Positions 47,676 to 55,802 of a stretch of DNA of 64,000 nucleotides are shown here, in pieces. This DNA comes from CBDDIP01 sp965229005. Its GTDB lineage: Bacteria > Actinomycetota > Acidimicrobiia > Acidimicrobiales > Ilumatobacteraceae. Numbering within the stretch: position 1 is the first letter of the stretch; each line of letters begins with the position of its first letter. Under the pieces are notes generated by a model. It was not told the DNA's origin. It saw only the letters and a program-made list of their open reading frames with translations, and ran no database searches. The position numbers were made by a program, and so were the translations under genes. The stretch is taken from positions 2,232,001 to 2,296,000 of the forward strand of contig CBDDIP010000002.1 of the NCBI GenBank assembly GCA_965229005.1. Direction: 5' to 3'.

Positions 47676-48262
47676 AGGCAACCCCAGTGCTCACACTCGT
47701 CTGCGCCTCGGCCAACCCCGACAAGGTTGCCGAGATCGCCGCGCTGCTCGACGGCGTCGTCGACCTGTTGCCGCGCCCGGCCGACGTGCCGGACGTCGTC
47801 GAGGACGCGCCGACGCTGGAGGGCAACGCCCACCTCAAGGCCGCAGCGATCTGCACCGCCACCGGACTGCCGGCCGTGGCCGACGACACCGGTCTGTTCG
47901 TCGTCGCTCTCGACGGCCGCCCGGGCGTGCGCACGGCCCGCTACGCCGGCGAGCACGCCACGTACGCCGAGAACCGGGCCAAGCTGATCGAGGAGCTCGC
48001 CGACCAGACCGACCGGCGCGCCTCGTTCGAGACCGTCGCCACCGTGGTGTGGCCCGACGGAAGAACCGTTGCCGTGCGGGGCGTGTGCACCGGCACGATC
48101 GCCACCGAAGACCGTGGCGAACGCGGCTTCGGCTTCGACCCGGTCTTCATCCCCGACGACGGCGATGGACGCACGTTCTCGCTGATGACCGAGGCGGAGA
48201 AGAACGAGATCTCGCACCGCGGTCGTGCCTTTGCTGCGCTCCTCGATGCGCTCCGTGCGTGA
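47672..48262 (+). CDS. rdgB: RdgB/HAM1 family non-canonical purine NTP pyrophosphatase
   Basis: A 196-residue house-cleaning enzyme that hydrolyses dITP, ITP and XTP. Motifs: LVCASANPDKVAEIAALL, EDAPTLEGNAHLKAAA, GLPAVADDTGLFVVALDG, GVRTARYAGEHATY, GERGFGFDPVFIPDD and AEKNEISHRGRAF. GTG at 47672 overlaps the rph stop; GTG at 47687 is possible. Convergent with the next gene. Confidence 0.95.
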   Translation: MKATPVLTLVCASANPDKVAEIAALLDGVVDLLPRPADVPDVVEDAPTLEGNAHLKAAAICTATGLPAVADDTGLFVVALDGRPGVRTARYAGEHATYAENRAKLIEELADQTDRRASFETVATVVWPDGRTVAVRGVCTGTIATEDRGERGFGFDPVFIPDDGDGRTFSLMTEAEKNEISHRGRAFAALLDALRA

Positions 48263-48265
48263 TGG

Positions 48266-49243
48266 TCAGACGGGCGCGACGGTGACGATGAAGCCACGGT
48301 GATCGCTGCCGGGCAGGTCGATGTCGTGGATCGACACCGGCGCCAGCCCGGAGCCGAGCAGGGCGTGGTCCAGCCGCACCCACGGTCCGATCTTGCGGTC
48401 GTTCGGCCATGACGCACCGAAGCCGTGCCCCAACCACTCGTGCGCGTCGCGCCACCCTCGATCGAGCAGCTCGCGAAACACCGGGTGCCACCGCGACGCG
48501 TTGAAGTCGCCGACGATCATCGTCGGCGGTCCGGGCGTCGCCGCGAGATCGCCGATCAGCGGCATCGCCGCCTCCCAGTTCTCGGCGTTCCCGGGCGTGG
48601 TCGGCGGCCGAGGATGGACGGCGATGATGCGGATGTCGTGGCCCTCGACGGTCAACGTCGCCACCGACGCCGGACGATCGCGGATCTGCACGAGGTCGGT
48701 CGCGCTCAACGGGTACTTGCTCCAGATCCCGGTCCCGTCCGAGCCCCCCGGGTTCAACCACGAGTACGGGTAGATGTCGGCAGCGCCGGCGTCGTTCACC
48801 CACTCGTTGACGTGGTTGGTGTACTCCACCAGGACGAGCACGTCGGCGCCCGAGTTGACGAGCGTGTCGGCGATCGACTCCTGGCCGTTGAACGCGGCGA
48901 GGTTGCCCTCGAGGATCGTGATCCGGGGCGCCGACGCCGGGATCGAAGGGATGTCCGGCGGGAAGACGACCGGGAACGTGTAGGCCAGCAGGACGACGCC
49001 GATGACCCCACTGCACACGGCGAGCGCGGAGCGACGAACGAGTGATGCGATGAACGCGACGGGAATCGACGGCATCAACAGGTAGGGCAGCACCGTGTGC
49101 GCGGCCGCGATCGCCGGGTCGTTCCGGTACACGTACTGGCTGACGACGATGGACGTCATCCCGGCCACGCCGAACCAGGCGCCGAACTCGATCAGCCGGA
49201 GCAGGTTGCGCCGCCCGGTGGGGGTGGGGTAGGTGGTCACCAT
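48266..49243 (-). CDS. Membrane-anchored endonuclease/exonuclease/phosphatase family protein
   Basis: Three N-terminal membrane segments (FGVAGMTSIVVSQYV, VLPYLLMPSIPVAFIASLV, LAVCSGVIGVVLLAYTFPVV) and an EEP domain facing out: ITILEGNLAAFN, VLVLVEYTNHV, IIAVHPRPP, MIVGDFNASRWHP, LPGSDHRGFIV. The metal-binding E, D-x-N and D-H are all present. Substrates in this family are nucleic acids, phospholipids or inositol phosphates. The start overlaps the previous gene end by 7 bp. Third gene of the tRNA-Leu-linked operon. Confidence 0.85.
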   Translation of the reverse strand: MVTTYPTPTGRRNLLRLIEFGAWFGVAGMTSIVVSQYVYRNDPAIAAAHTVLPYLLMPSIPVAFIASLVRRSALAVCSGVIGVVLLAYTFPVVFPPDIPSIPASAPRITILEGNLAAFNGQESIADTLVNSGADVLVLVEYTNHVNEWVNDAGAADIYPYSWLNPGGSDGTGIWSKYPLSATDLVQIRDRPASVATLTVEGHDIRIIAVHPRPPTTPGNAENWEAAMPLIGDLAATPGPPTMIVGDFNASRWHPVFRELLDRGWRDAHEWLGHGFGASWPNDRKIGPWVRLDHALLGSGLAPVSIHDIDLPGSDHRGFIVTVAPV

Positions 49244-50283
49244 CCGCGCAGGTCCACGGCCCAGCGGTCGAGCACGGCGTCGTCGCGCACGAGCCAGGCC
49301 ACGTCGTGCATGGCCATCGTCGGATCGATGTGCGCCGGGACGACGCGGACCCGATCGCCCACCGCGACCGGCGAGCTCGGTGCGAACGTCACGTGCTCGT
49401 CACTGCAGAACCACACCGCCGCCCCCTCGATCGTCGGATCCCCGTGATCCATCCCCAACGCCTTGAGCCCGACATCGGCCACTGCGTGCTGGCGCCCAGC
49501 GGCGATCACGGTACCCACGACGAAGCACGCTTGCTCCAGCCGAAGTGGTCGCCCGGCCAGGCTCGAGGTGTACGCGGTGTCCATCAACGCGTAGCTCCCG
49601 GCCTGCACCTCGGTGACACCCAGCCCGTCGTCCATCAGCCCCCGGTGGATCGCCGCGGTCCCCGTCCCACCGGCACTGACGACCTCACCACCGACGTCGT
49701 CGAGCGCTCGACGGAGGAGGGCCATCGACGCGGCGACACGCTCACGCTGCTCTGCCGCGTCGGTCAACGGCATCAGGTGACCCTCGTAGCCCATCACGCC
49801 GCGAACGGCGAGCCCGCGTCGACGAGCGAGGTCGGCCAACGCGCCCGCCTCGTCGGGCAGCACCCCGCAGCGCGGCAGACCGACGTTGACGTCGATCAGC
49901 ACCTCGGTCAGCCCGGCCGCCGCCGCGGCGTCGACGGTCTCGGACGAGTCCACGGCCACGGTGATGCGCGCCCGATGTTGCAACGCGGCCATCGCCGACA
50001 AGCGACGCGGGTCGACCGACTCGTTGGCCAGGAGCAGATCGTCGCCCACGCCCGCGTCGACCATGCCCACCACCTCGCGCGGCGTGGCACACGTGAACGT
50101 GCGATGCCCGGCGAGCACCTGTGCCGCGGCGAGCGACGTGCACTTGTGCGCCTTCACGTGGGGGCGCAGCAACGTGCCGGGCAGCAGCGCAGACATCGCC
50201 GACAGGTTGCGCTGGAACGCGTCGGCGTCGATCACCAGCGCTGGCGTCGGGAGGTCGGTGACGTTCCGGGGATCAGGCGTCAC
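49237..50283 (-). CDS. Alanine racemase N-domain protein, D-threonine aldolase-like
   Basis: A 348-residue fold-type III PLP enzyme. DLPTPALVIDADAFQRNL is the usual start. LLRPHVKAHKCTSLAAAQ carries the PLP lysine (about K47). VLIDVNVGLPRCGV and VVSAGGTGTA follow, and the C-terminal VPAHIDPTMAMHD matches the metal site of D-threonine aldolases. Likely splits a D-beta-hydroxy amino acid; substrate not predictable. GTG in a GTGA overlap with the LLM gene. Confidence 0.82.
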   Translation of the reverse strand: MTPDPRNVTDLPTPALVIDADAFQRNLSAMSALLPGTLLRPHVKAHKCTSLAAAQVLAGHRTFTCATPREVVGMVDAGVGDDLLLANESVDPRRLSAMAALQHRARITVAVDSSETVDAAAAAGLTEVLIDVNVGLPRCGVLPDEAGALADLARRRGLAVRGVMGYEGHLMPLTDAAEQRERVAASMALLRRALDDVGGEVVSAGGTGTAAIHRGLMDDGLGVTEVQAGSYALMDTAYTSSLAGRPLRLEQACFVVGTVIAAGRQHAVADVGLKALGMDHGDPTIEGAAVWFCSDEHVTFAPSSPVAVGDRVRVVPAHIDPTMAMHDVAWLVRDDAVLDRWAVDLRGW

Positions 50284-51032
50284 AGCGTCGGGATCCGCTC
50301 GATCACGCCGAGCTCGACGAGCACCAGTCGATCCAGACCCGACGCCTCGGCCTGGGCCCGGGCTTCGTCGATGCCGTCATTGACGAACGCCCACCCGCTC
50401 GTGACGAAGGGACGATCGCCGGCGGCTTGGCGGGCCGCATCGAGGAACTCGCCGGCGCGTGGGTGGGACATGCGGACGTTGAGCCCGTCGGCGTGCTCGC
50501 CGGCCAGGCGGGCCAGGGCGACGCTGTTCGTGCCGACGTGGATCGGGAACCGGGGCACCGGCGCGGCGGCCGAACGTCCCAGCTCGTCGAGCGCAGCATC
50601 GATGACGGAGATCTGTTCGACGAGGGCATCGTGCCGCTCGGCCATCGTCTCCTTGAGCGCGATGCGGCGCTCGCGGTGCTCGGCCGCCCACGGGCTGGTC
50701 GGCGACGCACCCGCACCGATGCCGAGCATCAGACGTCCGCCGCTGATGCGCTGCGCGCTGATCGCCGCCGCGGCCGTCACCGCAGGATGCCGGTTGGCGA
50801 CGTTGACGACCAACGTCCCGAGACCGATCGTCGTCGTGGACGCGGCGAGCGCGCCGAGAAGGGTGAAGCACTCGAGCATCGGTCGATCACCATCGAGCAC
50901 CGCCCCGTCGAAGTGGTCGAAGCCCCACAGCACGCCGAAGCCCGCCGCCTCCGCCTCGAGTGCGGCGTCGCGCAGGCGCGGCCACTCGTTGTTCCCCGGA
51001 TTGATCTGGAGGTCGATGTTCAGCACCGTCAT
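50280..51032 (-). CDS. LLM-class (probably F420-dependent) oxidoreductase
   Basis: A 250-residue TIM-barrel protein of the luciferase-like monooxygenase family: AALEAEAAGFGVLWGFDHFD, TIGLGTLVVNVANRHP, ISGGRLMLGIGAGASPTSP, FPIHVGTNSVALARLAG and ADGLNVRMSHPRAGEF. The actinobacterial setting favours F420 as cofactor. The ATG at 51032 lies only 3 nt after the tRNA-Leu 3' end. The longer frame to 51062 would run into the tRNA and is rejected. GTGA overlap with the next gene. Confidence 0.85.
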   Translation of the reverse strand: MTVLNIDLQINPGNNEWPRLRDAALEAEAAGFGVLWGFDHFDGAVLDGDRPMLECFTLLGALAASTTTIGLGTLVVNVANRHPAVTAAAAISAQRISGGRLMLGIGAGASPTSPWAAEHRERRIALKETMAERHDALVEQISVIDAALDELGRSAAAPVPRFPIHVGTNSVALARLAGEHADGLNVRMSHPRAGEFLDAARQAAGDRPFVTSGWAFVNDGIDEARAQAEASGLDRLVLVELGVIERIPTL

Positions 51033-51035
51033 GCG

Positions 51036-51117
51036 TGCGGGCGGAGGGAATTGAACCCACACTCCTTGCGGAACAGGGACCTAAACCCTGCGCGTCTGCC
51101 AGTTTCGCCACGCCCGC
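51036..51117 (-). tRNA. tRNA-Leu(UAG)
   Basis: The minus strand reads GCGGGCG...CGCCCGC+A, a 7-bp acceptor stem. Anticodon stem CAGGG/CCCTG encloses loop TTTAGGT with anticodon TAG. A variable arm is present (TTCCGCAAGGA) and the T arm has GTGGGTTCAATTCCC. 82 nt, CCA not encoded. A -10-like TAGCCT lies at 51135-51130, inside the 3' end of the upstream flavoprotein gene. Confidence 0.95.
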
Positions 51118-51127
51118 GGCGATCGGG

Positions 51128-52306
51128 TCAGGCTAGCGATCGTGGCTGCTCGCCGGGGGTGCGCGACTCGACGACGACCTCCGACGGTCCGTTCGGCAGC
51201 GCGCCGCGCAGGTGGATCGGTTTGTTCGGGAGCAACCGCATCGATCGCGACCGCATCACCACCGCTCCGGCGTTGCGGACCACGACCCGTCCGCGCCCTG
51301 CCTCACCGACGCGCACCGTGACCCCGCCGGCCATCGGCGCGGCCCACTGCACCGGCCACTGCGCCTCGATCGCCGACACGGCCGGCCATGCAGCGCCGCG
51401 GACGTGTGCCACCACCGCCGCGGCAACCGCGGTGCCACCCGCCGCGCATCGTCCAGCCGTCTCTGCCGGGTGGACGAGGTTGCCGACGGCGAACACCCCG
51501 GGCACCTCGGTCCGGGAGCGGCCGTCGACGATCGCTGCGCGCCCGCCCGGGAGCAGGCGCGCGCCCGCACCTCGGATGAGCTCGTGGTCGGTCACCCAGT
51601 CCCCGGTGAACACGACGGTGTCACACTCGATCATCTGCCCGTCGGACAGCTCGACCGACTCGACCCGGCCGTGGCCGACCACGCGCACCACCTCCACACC
51701 CGTGAGCACCGGCACCCGATGCCGCGTCGCGGTGAGCCATCGCAAGGGTGCGTAGGACTGATGCCGGGCGAGCGGAGTGATCATCGCCACCGTGCGACTG
51801 CCCGCATGGGCCAGTGTGGCGATCGCCGAGAAGCTGACGTGCTCGGCGCCGACGACGACGGCGCGCTCGCCGACGAACAGCCCGCGCTGCACGAACTGCT
51901 GCAGCGCGCCGGTGGTGAACACGCCGGCGGGGCGGTCGCCGGGAACGAGCCGCGCCGATCGTGGCCGCTCGCGCACGCCGGTCGCAACGACGATCGCCGA
52001 GGCCTCGATCGATGATCCGGTCGTCATCGCAACCGTTCCGTTGGAGATCGATGCGACGGTGACCCCGGTGCGCACGTCGACGCCGGCGCGCACGGCCCGC
52101 TCGACGAGACGGCGGGCGTAGGTCGGCCCGCTCAGGACCCGGTGGAAGTCGCCGATGCCGAAGCCCAGGTGATCCGTGTGGCGCGGCACCCCGCCGGCGT
52201 CGTCCTCCCGCTCGAGGACGACGACGTCGAGGCCGTGGCGGCGAAGTTCGGCCGCCGCCGACAGCCCGGCCGGACCACCACCGATGACCACGACCGGTGC
52301 GCTCAT
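51128..52306 (-). CDS. FAD-dependent pyridine nucleotide-disulfide-type oxidoreductase (glycerol operon)
   Basis: A 392-residue flavoprotein: VVVIGGGPAGLSAAAELRRH (FAD site), IVVATGVRERPRSARL, AVVVGAEHVSFSAIATLA (second nucleotide site), EVPGVFAVGNLVHPAETAG. This is the partner flavoprotein found beside GlpA-like dehydrogenases in clusters lacking a classical glpD. It probably passes electrons from glycerol-3-phosphate. ATGA overlap with the upstream gene. The extra C-terminal 60 residues (GGVTVRVGEAGRGRVVVRNA) form a beta domain. Confidence 0.8.
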   Translation of the reverse strand: MSAPVVVIGGGPAGLSAAAELRRHGLDVVVLEREDDAGGVPRHTDHLGFGIGDFHRVLSGPTYARRLVERAVRAGVDVRTGVTVASISNGTVAMTTGSSIEASAIVVATGVRERPRSARLVPGDRPAGVFTTGALQQFVQRGLFVGERAVVVGAEHVSFSAIATLAHAGSRTVAMITPLARHQSYAPLRWLTATRHRVPVLTGVEVVRVVGHGRVESVELSDGQMIECDTVVFTGDWVTDHELIRGAGARLLPGGRAAIVDGRSRTEVPGVFAVGNLVHPAETAGRCAAGGTAVAAAVVAHVRGAAWPAVSAIEAQWPVQWAAPMAGGVTVRVGEAGRGRVVVRNAGAVVMRSRSMRLLPNKPIHLRGALPNGPSEVVVESRTPGEQPRSLA

Positions 52307-53694
52307 CGCGATCGCGCCGGTTCCAGACCGGTGGTCGTGACCACGTTGGCGGCGCAGTAGAAGCCTTGGCACCGCCCGGCCAGGGCGCGTGTGCGGCGCC
52401 GAACACCGTCGAGATCGACGGCCGGGACCGGTCCGGTGCACGCGTCCCGCAGCTCGTCGGCGGTCACACGCTCGCAGTGACAGACGATCGTGCCCCCGCG
52501 CTGGAACGGCCGCTCGTCGCTCTCGCCCAGGGACGTCATCCGCACCGATGCCAGCGCGCCCGGGTCGCGCTGCAACGCGACCCAACCGCACGACGACAGA
52601 CGGGCCACTGCTTCTTCGGCCAAGGCCATCGACGCGGTCAACCCGGTGGAGCGGATCCCGCCGAGGCACACGTAGCCGCTGGATGCGTCGTGGACCAGCC
52701 AGTAGTCGCTGTGCTCGGTGGCCGCGCGCAGTCCGGCGTAGACGGCGGTGACCTCCTCGTCGAGCAGGCCGGGCAGGATCCGCGCACCCTTCTCGAGCAA
52801 CGCGTCGATGCCGGCGCGGGTGGAGCCGGTGGCGGCGCGATCGTCGACGTCGTCGGCGGTCGGCCCGAGCATGACGTTGCCGAACACGGTTGGAGCGACG
52901 AGCACGCCCTTCGTCACGCTGGTCGGCACGGGGAGGATGGTGCGCGACAGCAGTGGACGCGACTGCTTGTCGAACACGATCAGCTCGCCGCGTCGCGGAC
53001 GAATGGTGAAGCCGTCGAAGCCCATCGCTCGGTGGACCTCGTCGCCGAACAACCCTGCGGCGTTGACCACGAACGAGGCGCGCACACGGCGGCCGTCCAC
53101 CGCTGTCAACAGCGTCGTGGCGTTCTCGCGCACAGCGCCGATGACGCGGAAGGCCGTGAGCAGACGGCAGCCGTTGCCGACCGCTTCGCGAGCGAAGGCG
53201 ATCGGCGTCGACCACGGATCGATGATGTGCTCGTCGGGCACGAGCATGCCCCCGGTGACACCGTCGCCGAGATGTGGTTCGAGCTCGCGGACCGCGGCAG
53301 CGTCGATCAGCTCGGCACGCGTGTAGCCGTTCTGCGCGGCCTTCGCCGCGAGGCTCGGCAACGCCGCCGCTTGCTCGTCGTCCCACGCGACGAGCACCGC
53401 GCCGGTCGTCTCGACGGCGATGCCGACTTCAGCCGCGTAGGCGCGCAGGAGCGCGTACCCGCGGGCCACGAGGCGCGCTTCGGTCGAGCCGGGGGTGGCG
53501 TCGAACCCGGTGTGCAGGATGGCGGTGTTGGCCTTGCTGGTTCCGGCGCCGACGTCCGCACCGGCCTCCAGCAGTGCGACGCTGCCGGTGTGCTGGGAGA
53601 GCAGGCGGGCCACCGCGCAGCCGACGACCCCGCCACCGATGACGGCGACATCGACGGCGACATCGGCGTTCGTCACCCCAGTCGGGTCGTTCAC
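52303..53694 (-). CDS. GlpA-like FAD-dependent glycerol-3-phosphate dehydrogenase with BFD [2Fe-2S] domain
   Basis: A 463-residue DAO-fold enzyme: VDVAVIGGGVVGCAVARLL (FAD site), TSKANTAILHTGFDATPG, IRPRRGELIVFDKQ, GGIRSTGLTASMALAE. The end has the BFD-type cysteine set, GTIVCHCERVTADEL and LAGRCQGFYCAAN (C-x-C and C-x4-C). Converts glycerol-3-phosphate to dihydroxyacetone phosphate, fed by the kinase upstream. GTG at 53694 is in a GTGA overlap with glpK. An L-2-hydroxyglutarate-oxidase-like role is the alternative if the kinase is not for glycerol. Confidence 0.82.
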   Translation of the reverse strand: MNDPTGVTNADVAVDVAVIGGGVVGCAVARLLSQHTGSVALLEAGADVGAGTSKANTAILHTGFDATPGSTEARLVARGYALLRAYAAEVGIAVETTGAVLVAWDDEQAAALPSLAAKAAQNGYTRAELIDAAAVRELEPHLGDGVTGGMLVPDEHIIDPWSTPIAFAREAVGNGCRLLTAFRVIGAVRENATTLLTAVDGRRVRASFVVNAAGLFGDEVHRAMGFDGFTIRPRRGELIVFDKQSRPLLSRTILPVPTSVTKGVLVAPTVFGNVMLGPTADDVDDRAATGSTRAGIDALLEKGARILPGLLDEEVTAVYAGLRAATEHSDYWLVHDASSGYVCLGGIRSTGLTASMALAEEAVARLSSCGWVALQRDPGALASVRMTSLGESDERPFQRGGTIVCHCERVTADELRDACTGPVPAVDLDGVRRRTRALAGRCQGFYCAANVVTTTGLEPARSR

Positions 53695-55103
53695 AGCATC
53701 CACGTCGCGTCGGCCACCGACTGCCAGGCGGCGAGCCGCGCCGCGGCCTCGTCGGCGGAGATCGACGGCTCGACCACGGTCGGGTCGGCGATCGTGCCGG
53801 TCCACGCACCGCCGGCACCGACGACGGCCATCTCCGCCACGCCGAGCGCGGTGGCGTGCGGCGAGGGGTAGACCTCGACGGGCGCCTGCAGCAGATCGGC
53901 CTGCACCTGCAGCAGCGTCCCGCTGCGCGTCAGGCCGCCGTCGACGCGCAGTCGCGTGAGCGGGTTGCCGAGGTCGCGTCCGGCGGCGATGGCGAGCAAT
54001 GCGACCTGCGCGGCGATGCCGTCGATGGCCGCGTGCACGAGGTGCCCGCGCTCGGTGCCGAGTGACATGCCCGTGAACGCCGCCTTGGCCGAAGGCTTCC
54101 ACCACGGCGCTGCCAGACCGGCGAGCGCGGGCACGAACGTGACGCCACCGGCATCGGCCACCGTCCCGCCGAGCCGATCCAGGTCCGCCGGCTCGCCCAT
54201 CACGCCCATGTCGATCAACCAGTTCACCGCGGCCCCGACGGTGTACACCTGCCCGTCGAGGCACCACGTCACATCACCGTCGACCTGCCACGCCGGGCAG
54301 CCGACGAGGCCGTTCGACGATCGAGTCGGTTCGGCGCCCGTGCACGCCAGCAGGAACGCGCCGGTGCCGTACGTGCACTTCGCCTCGCCTGCGGTGCGGC
54401 ACCGTTCGGCGAAGAGTGCGGCCTGCTGGTCCACGCACGCGCCGGTGATCGCCATCGGCGCGCCGAAGACCGACGTCTCGCCGATGAGCGCCGAGTTGCC
54501 CACGATCGGCGGCAGCTGCGTCGGATCGATGCCGAAGATCGCGCACGCCTCCGCGCTCCACGCGCAGGTCTCCAGGTCGAGCAGCAGCGTCCTCCCAGCC
54601 GTGGCCACGTCGGTCACCGCTCGGCCGCACAGGCGCCGCAGCAACCACGCGTCCGTGGTCGTGATGCGCGCGTCGTGCCCGACTCGTTCGCGCAGCCAGA
54701 CGAGCTTCGGGGCGACGAAGTACGGATCCAACTCGAGTCCGGTGATCCACGAGAGTCGCTCCGCGTGAGGCCGCACGCGGTCGCAGATCACCTCGGACCG
54801 GCGGTCCTGCCACACGATCCCCGGGCCGATCGGCGAGGCATCGGACGCGTTCCACGCAACCACGGTCTCGCCCTGGTTGGCGAGTCCGATCGCGTCGATG
54901 TGCGGGCGTCCGGCGAGGTCGAGCGCCTCGTTGCCGGCGGCGAGCACGCTCTGCCACAGCGACTGCGGATCGACCTCGACGGCGCCGTCCGGGCTGCTCG
55001 ACACGGCCACCGGCGCCTCGGCCTGCGAGATCACCGAGCCGTCGTCGCCGACCACCATCGCCTTGGTCGCCGAGGTGCCCTGGTCGATGGCGAGCACGAT
55101 CAC
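53691..55103 (-). CDS. glpK: Glycerol kinase (FGGY family)
   Basis: A 470-residue FGGY kinase: VLAIDQGTSATKAMVVGDDG (ATP/Mg start), IGLANQGETVVAWN, GPGIVWQDRRSEVICDRV, CTYGTGAFLLACTG, PWWKPSAKAAFTGMSLGT, and RLRVDGGLTRSGTLLQVQAD. Glycerol is favoured over other sugars by the WQDRR motif and the GlpA-like partner. The GTG at 55103 is chosen because a -10-like TACGAT stands 7 nt before it. First gene of a three-gene operon with 4-nt overlaps. Confidence 0.85.
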   Translation of the reverse strand: MIVLAIDQGTSATKAMVVGDDGSVISQAEAPVAVSSSPDGAVEVDPQSLWQSVLAAGNEALDLAGRPHIDAIGLANQGETVVAWNASDASPIGPGIVWQDRRSEVICDRVRPHAERLSWITGLELDPYFVAPKLVWLRERVGHDARITTTDAWLLRRLCGRAVTDVATAGRTLLLDLETCAWSAEACAIFGIDPTQLPPIVGNSALIGETSVFGAPMAITGACVDQQAALFAERCRTAGEAKCTYGTGAFLLACTGAEPTRSSNGLVGCPAWQVDGDVTWCLDGQVYTVGAAVNWLIDMGVMGEPADLDRLGGTVADAGGVTFVPALAGLAAPWWKPSAKAAFTGMSLGTERGHLVHAAIDGIAAQVALLAIAAGRDLGNPLTRLRVDGGLTRSGTLLQVQADLLQAPVEVYPSPHATALGVAEMAVVGAGGAWTGTIADPTVVEPSISADEAAARLAAWQSVADATWML

Positions 55104-55110
55104 GGCGCGG

Positions 55111-55120
55111 ATCGTACGCT
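55111..55120. promoter_or_regulatory. Overlapping divergent -10 elements
   Basis: The ten bases atcgtacgct read tacgct (55115-55120) on + for the ATG at 55129 (8 nt), and tacgat (55116-55111) on - for the GTG at 55103 (7 nt). The two hexamers share two base pairs, so the promoters cannot be occupied at once. Confidence 0.65.
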
Positions 55121-55128
55121 GCGCAGCG

Positions 55129-55791
55129 ATGGCGTTCCGCGGCTTCCCCGACGAGGCGATCACCTTCTACGAAGGCCTGGTCGCCGACAACTCACGTACC
55201 TGGTGGCTGGCCAACAAGCCGGTCTACGACCGAGCCGTGCGCGGCCCGCTGCTCGAGCTGCTCGACGAGCTGGACGCCTACGGCCCGTTCCACGTGTTCC
55301 GGCCGAACCGCGACGTGCGCTTCTCGAAGGACAAGCGGCCGTACAAGGAGAACATCGGCGCCTACGGCGAGAGCCAGGGCGGCACCGGTCACTACATCGG
55401 CTTCAGCCTGACGGGAATGGTGGCGGGCAGTGGCTACTACTCGATGGCCGCCGATCAGCTGGAGCGGTTCCGCGAGGCGATCGACGGCAATCTGCTCGGC
55501 GGCGAACTGGTCGAGCTCGCTGCGAGCGTGGAGGCCAAGGGTCTGCGCCTCGGCGCGATGGAGTCGCTGAAGACCGCGCCGCGCGGCTACTCGAAGGACC
55601 ACCCGCGCATCGAGCTGCTGCGACGCAAGGGGTTGATGAGCACACGCGAGTGGGCGCCGGCGGCGTGGATGCGCACGAAGGCGGTCGTTGGTCGCGTGCG
55701 CGACACGTGGGAGGCCGGAGCCGAGCTGAACGCGTGGCTCGACGCGCACGTCGGCCCGTCGACGATGCCGCCCGAAGAGCGCAACTTCTAG
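55129..55791 (+). CDS. DUF2461 family protein
   Basis: A 220-residue protein: FRGFPDEAITFYEGLVADNS, RTWWLANKPVYDRAVRGPL, FHVFRPNRDVRFSKDKRPYK, GHYIGFSLTGMVAGSGYYS and RGYSKDHPRIELLRRKGL. This is the full DUF2461 (TIGR02453-type) pattern. Function is unknown in the family. The ATG is supported by the leaderless promoter. Ends 11 bp from the convergent HerA-like gene. Confidence 0.88.
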   Translation: MAFRGFPDEAITFYEGLVADNSRTWWLANKPVYDRAVRGPLLELLDELDAYGPFHVFRPNRDVRFSKDKRPYKENIGAYGESQGGTGHYIGFSLTGMVAGSGYYSMAADQLERFREAIDGNLLGGELVELAASVEAKGLRLGAMESLKTAPRGYSKDHPRIELLRRKGLMSTREWAPAAWMRTKAVVGRVRDTWEAGAELNAWLDAHVGPSTMPPEERNF

Positions 55792-55802
55792 TTCGAGCCG
55801 GC

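Noticed and set aside
51036..51117. tRNA-Leu as the phage attachment site
   Set aside because: The tRNA is 10 kb from the integrase and outside the direct repeats. The core catctacttct is not in it.
52303..54267. Longer 654-residue version of the GlpA-like protein
   Set aside because: The first 190 residues are antisense-like Arg-rich sequence within glpK. The FAD motif begins right after GTG 53694, which overlaps the glpK stop.
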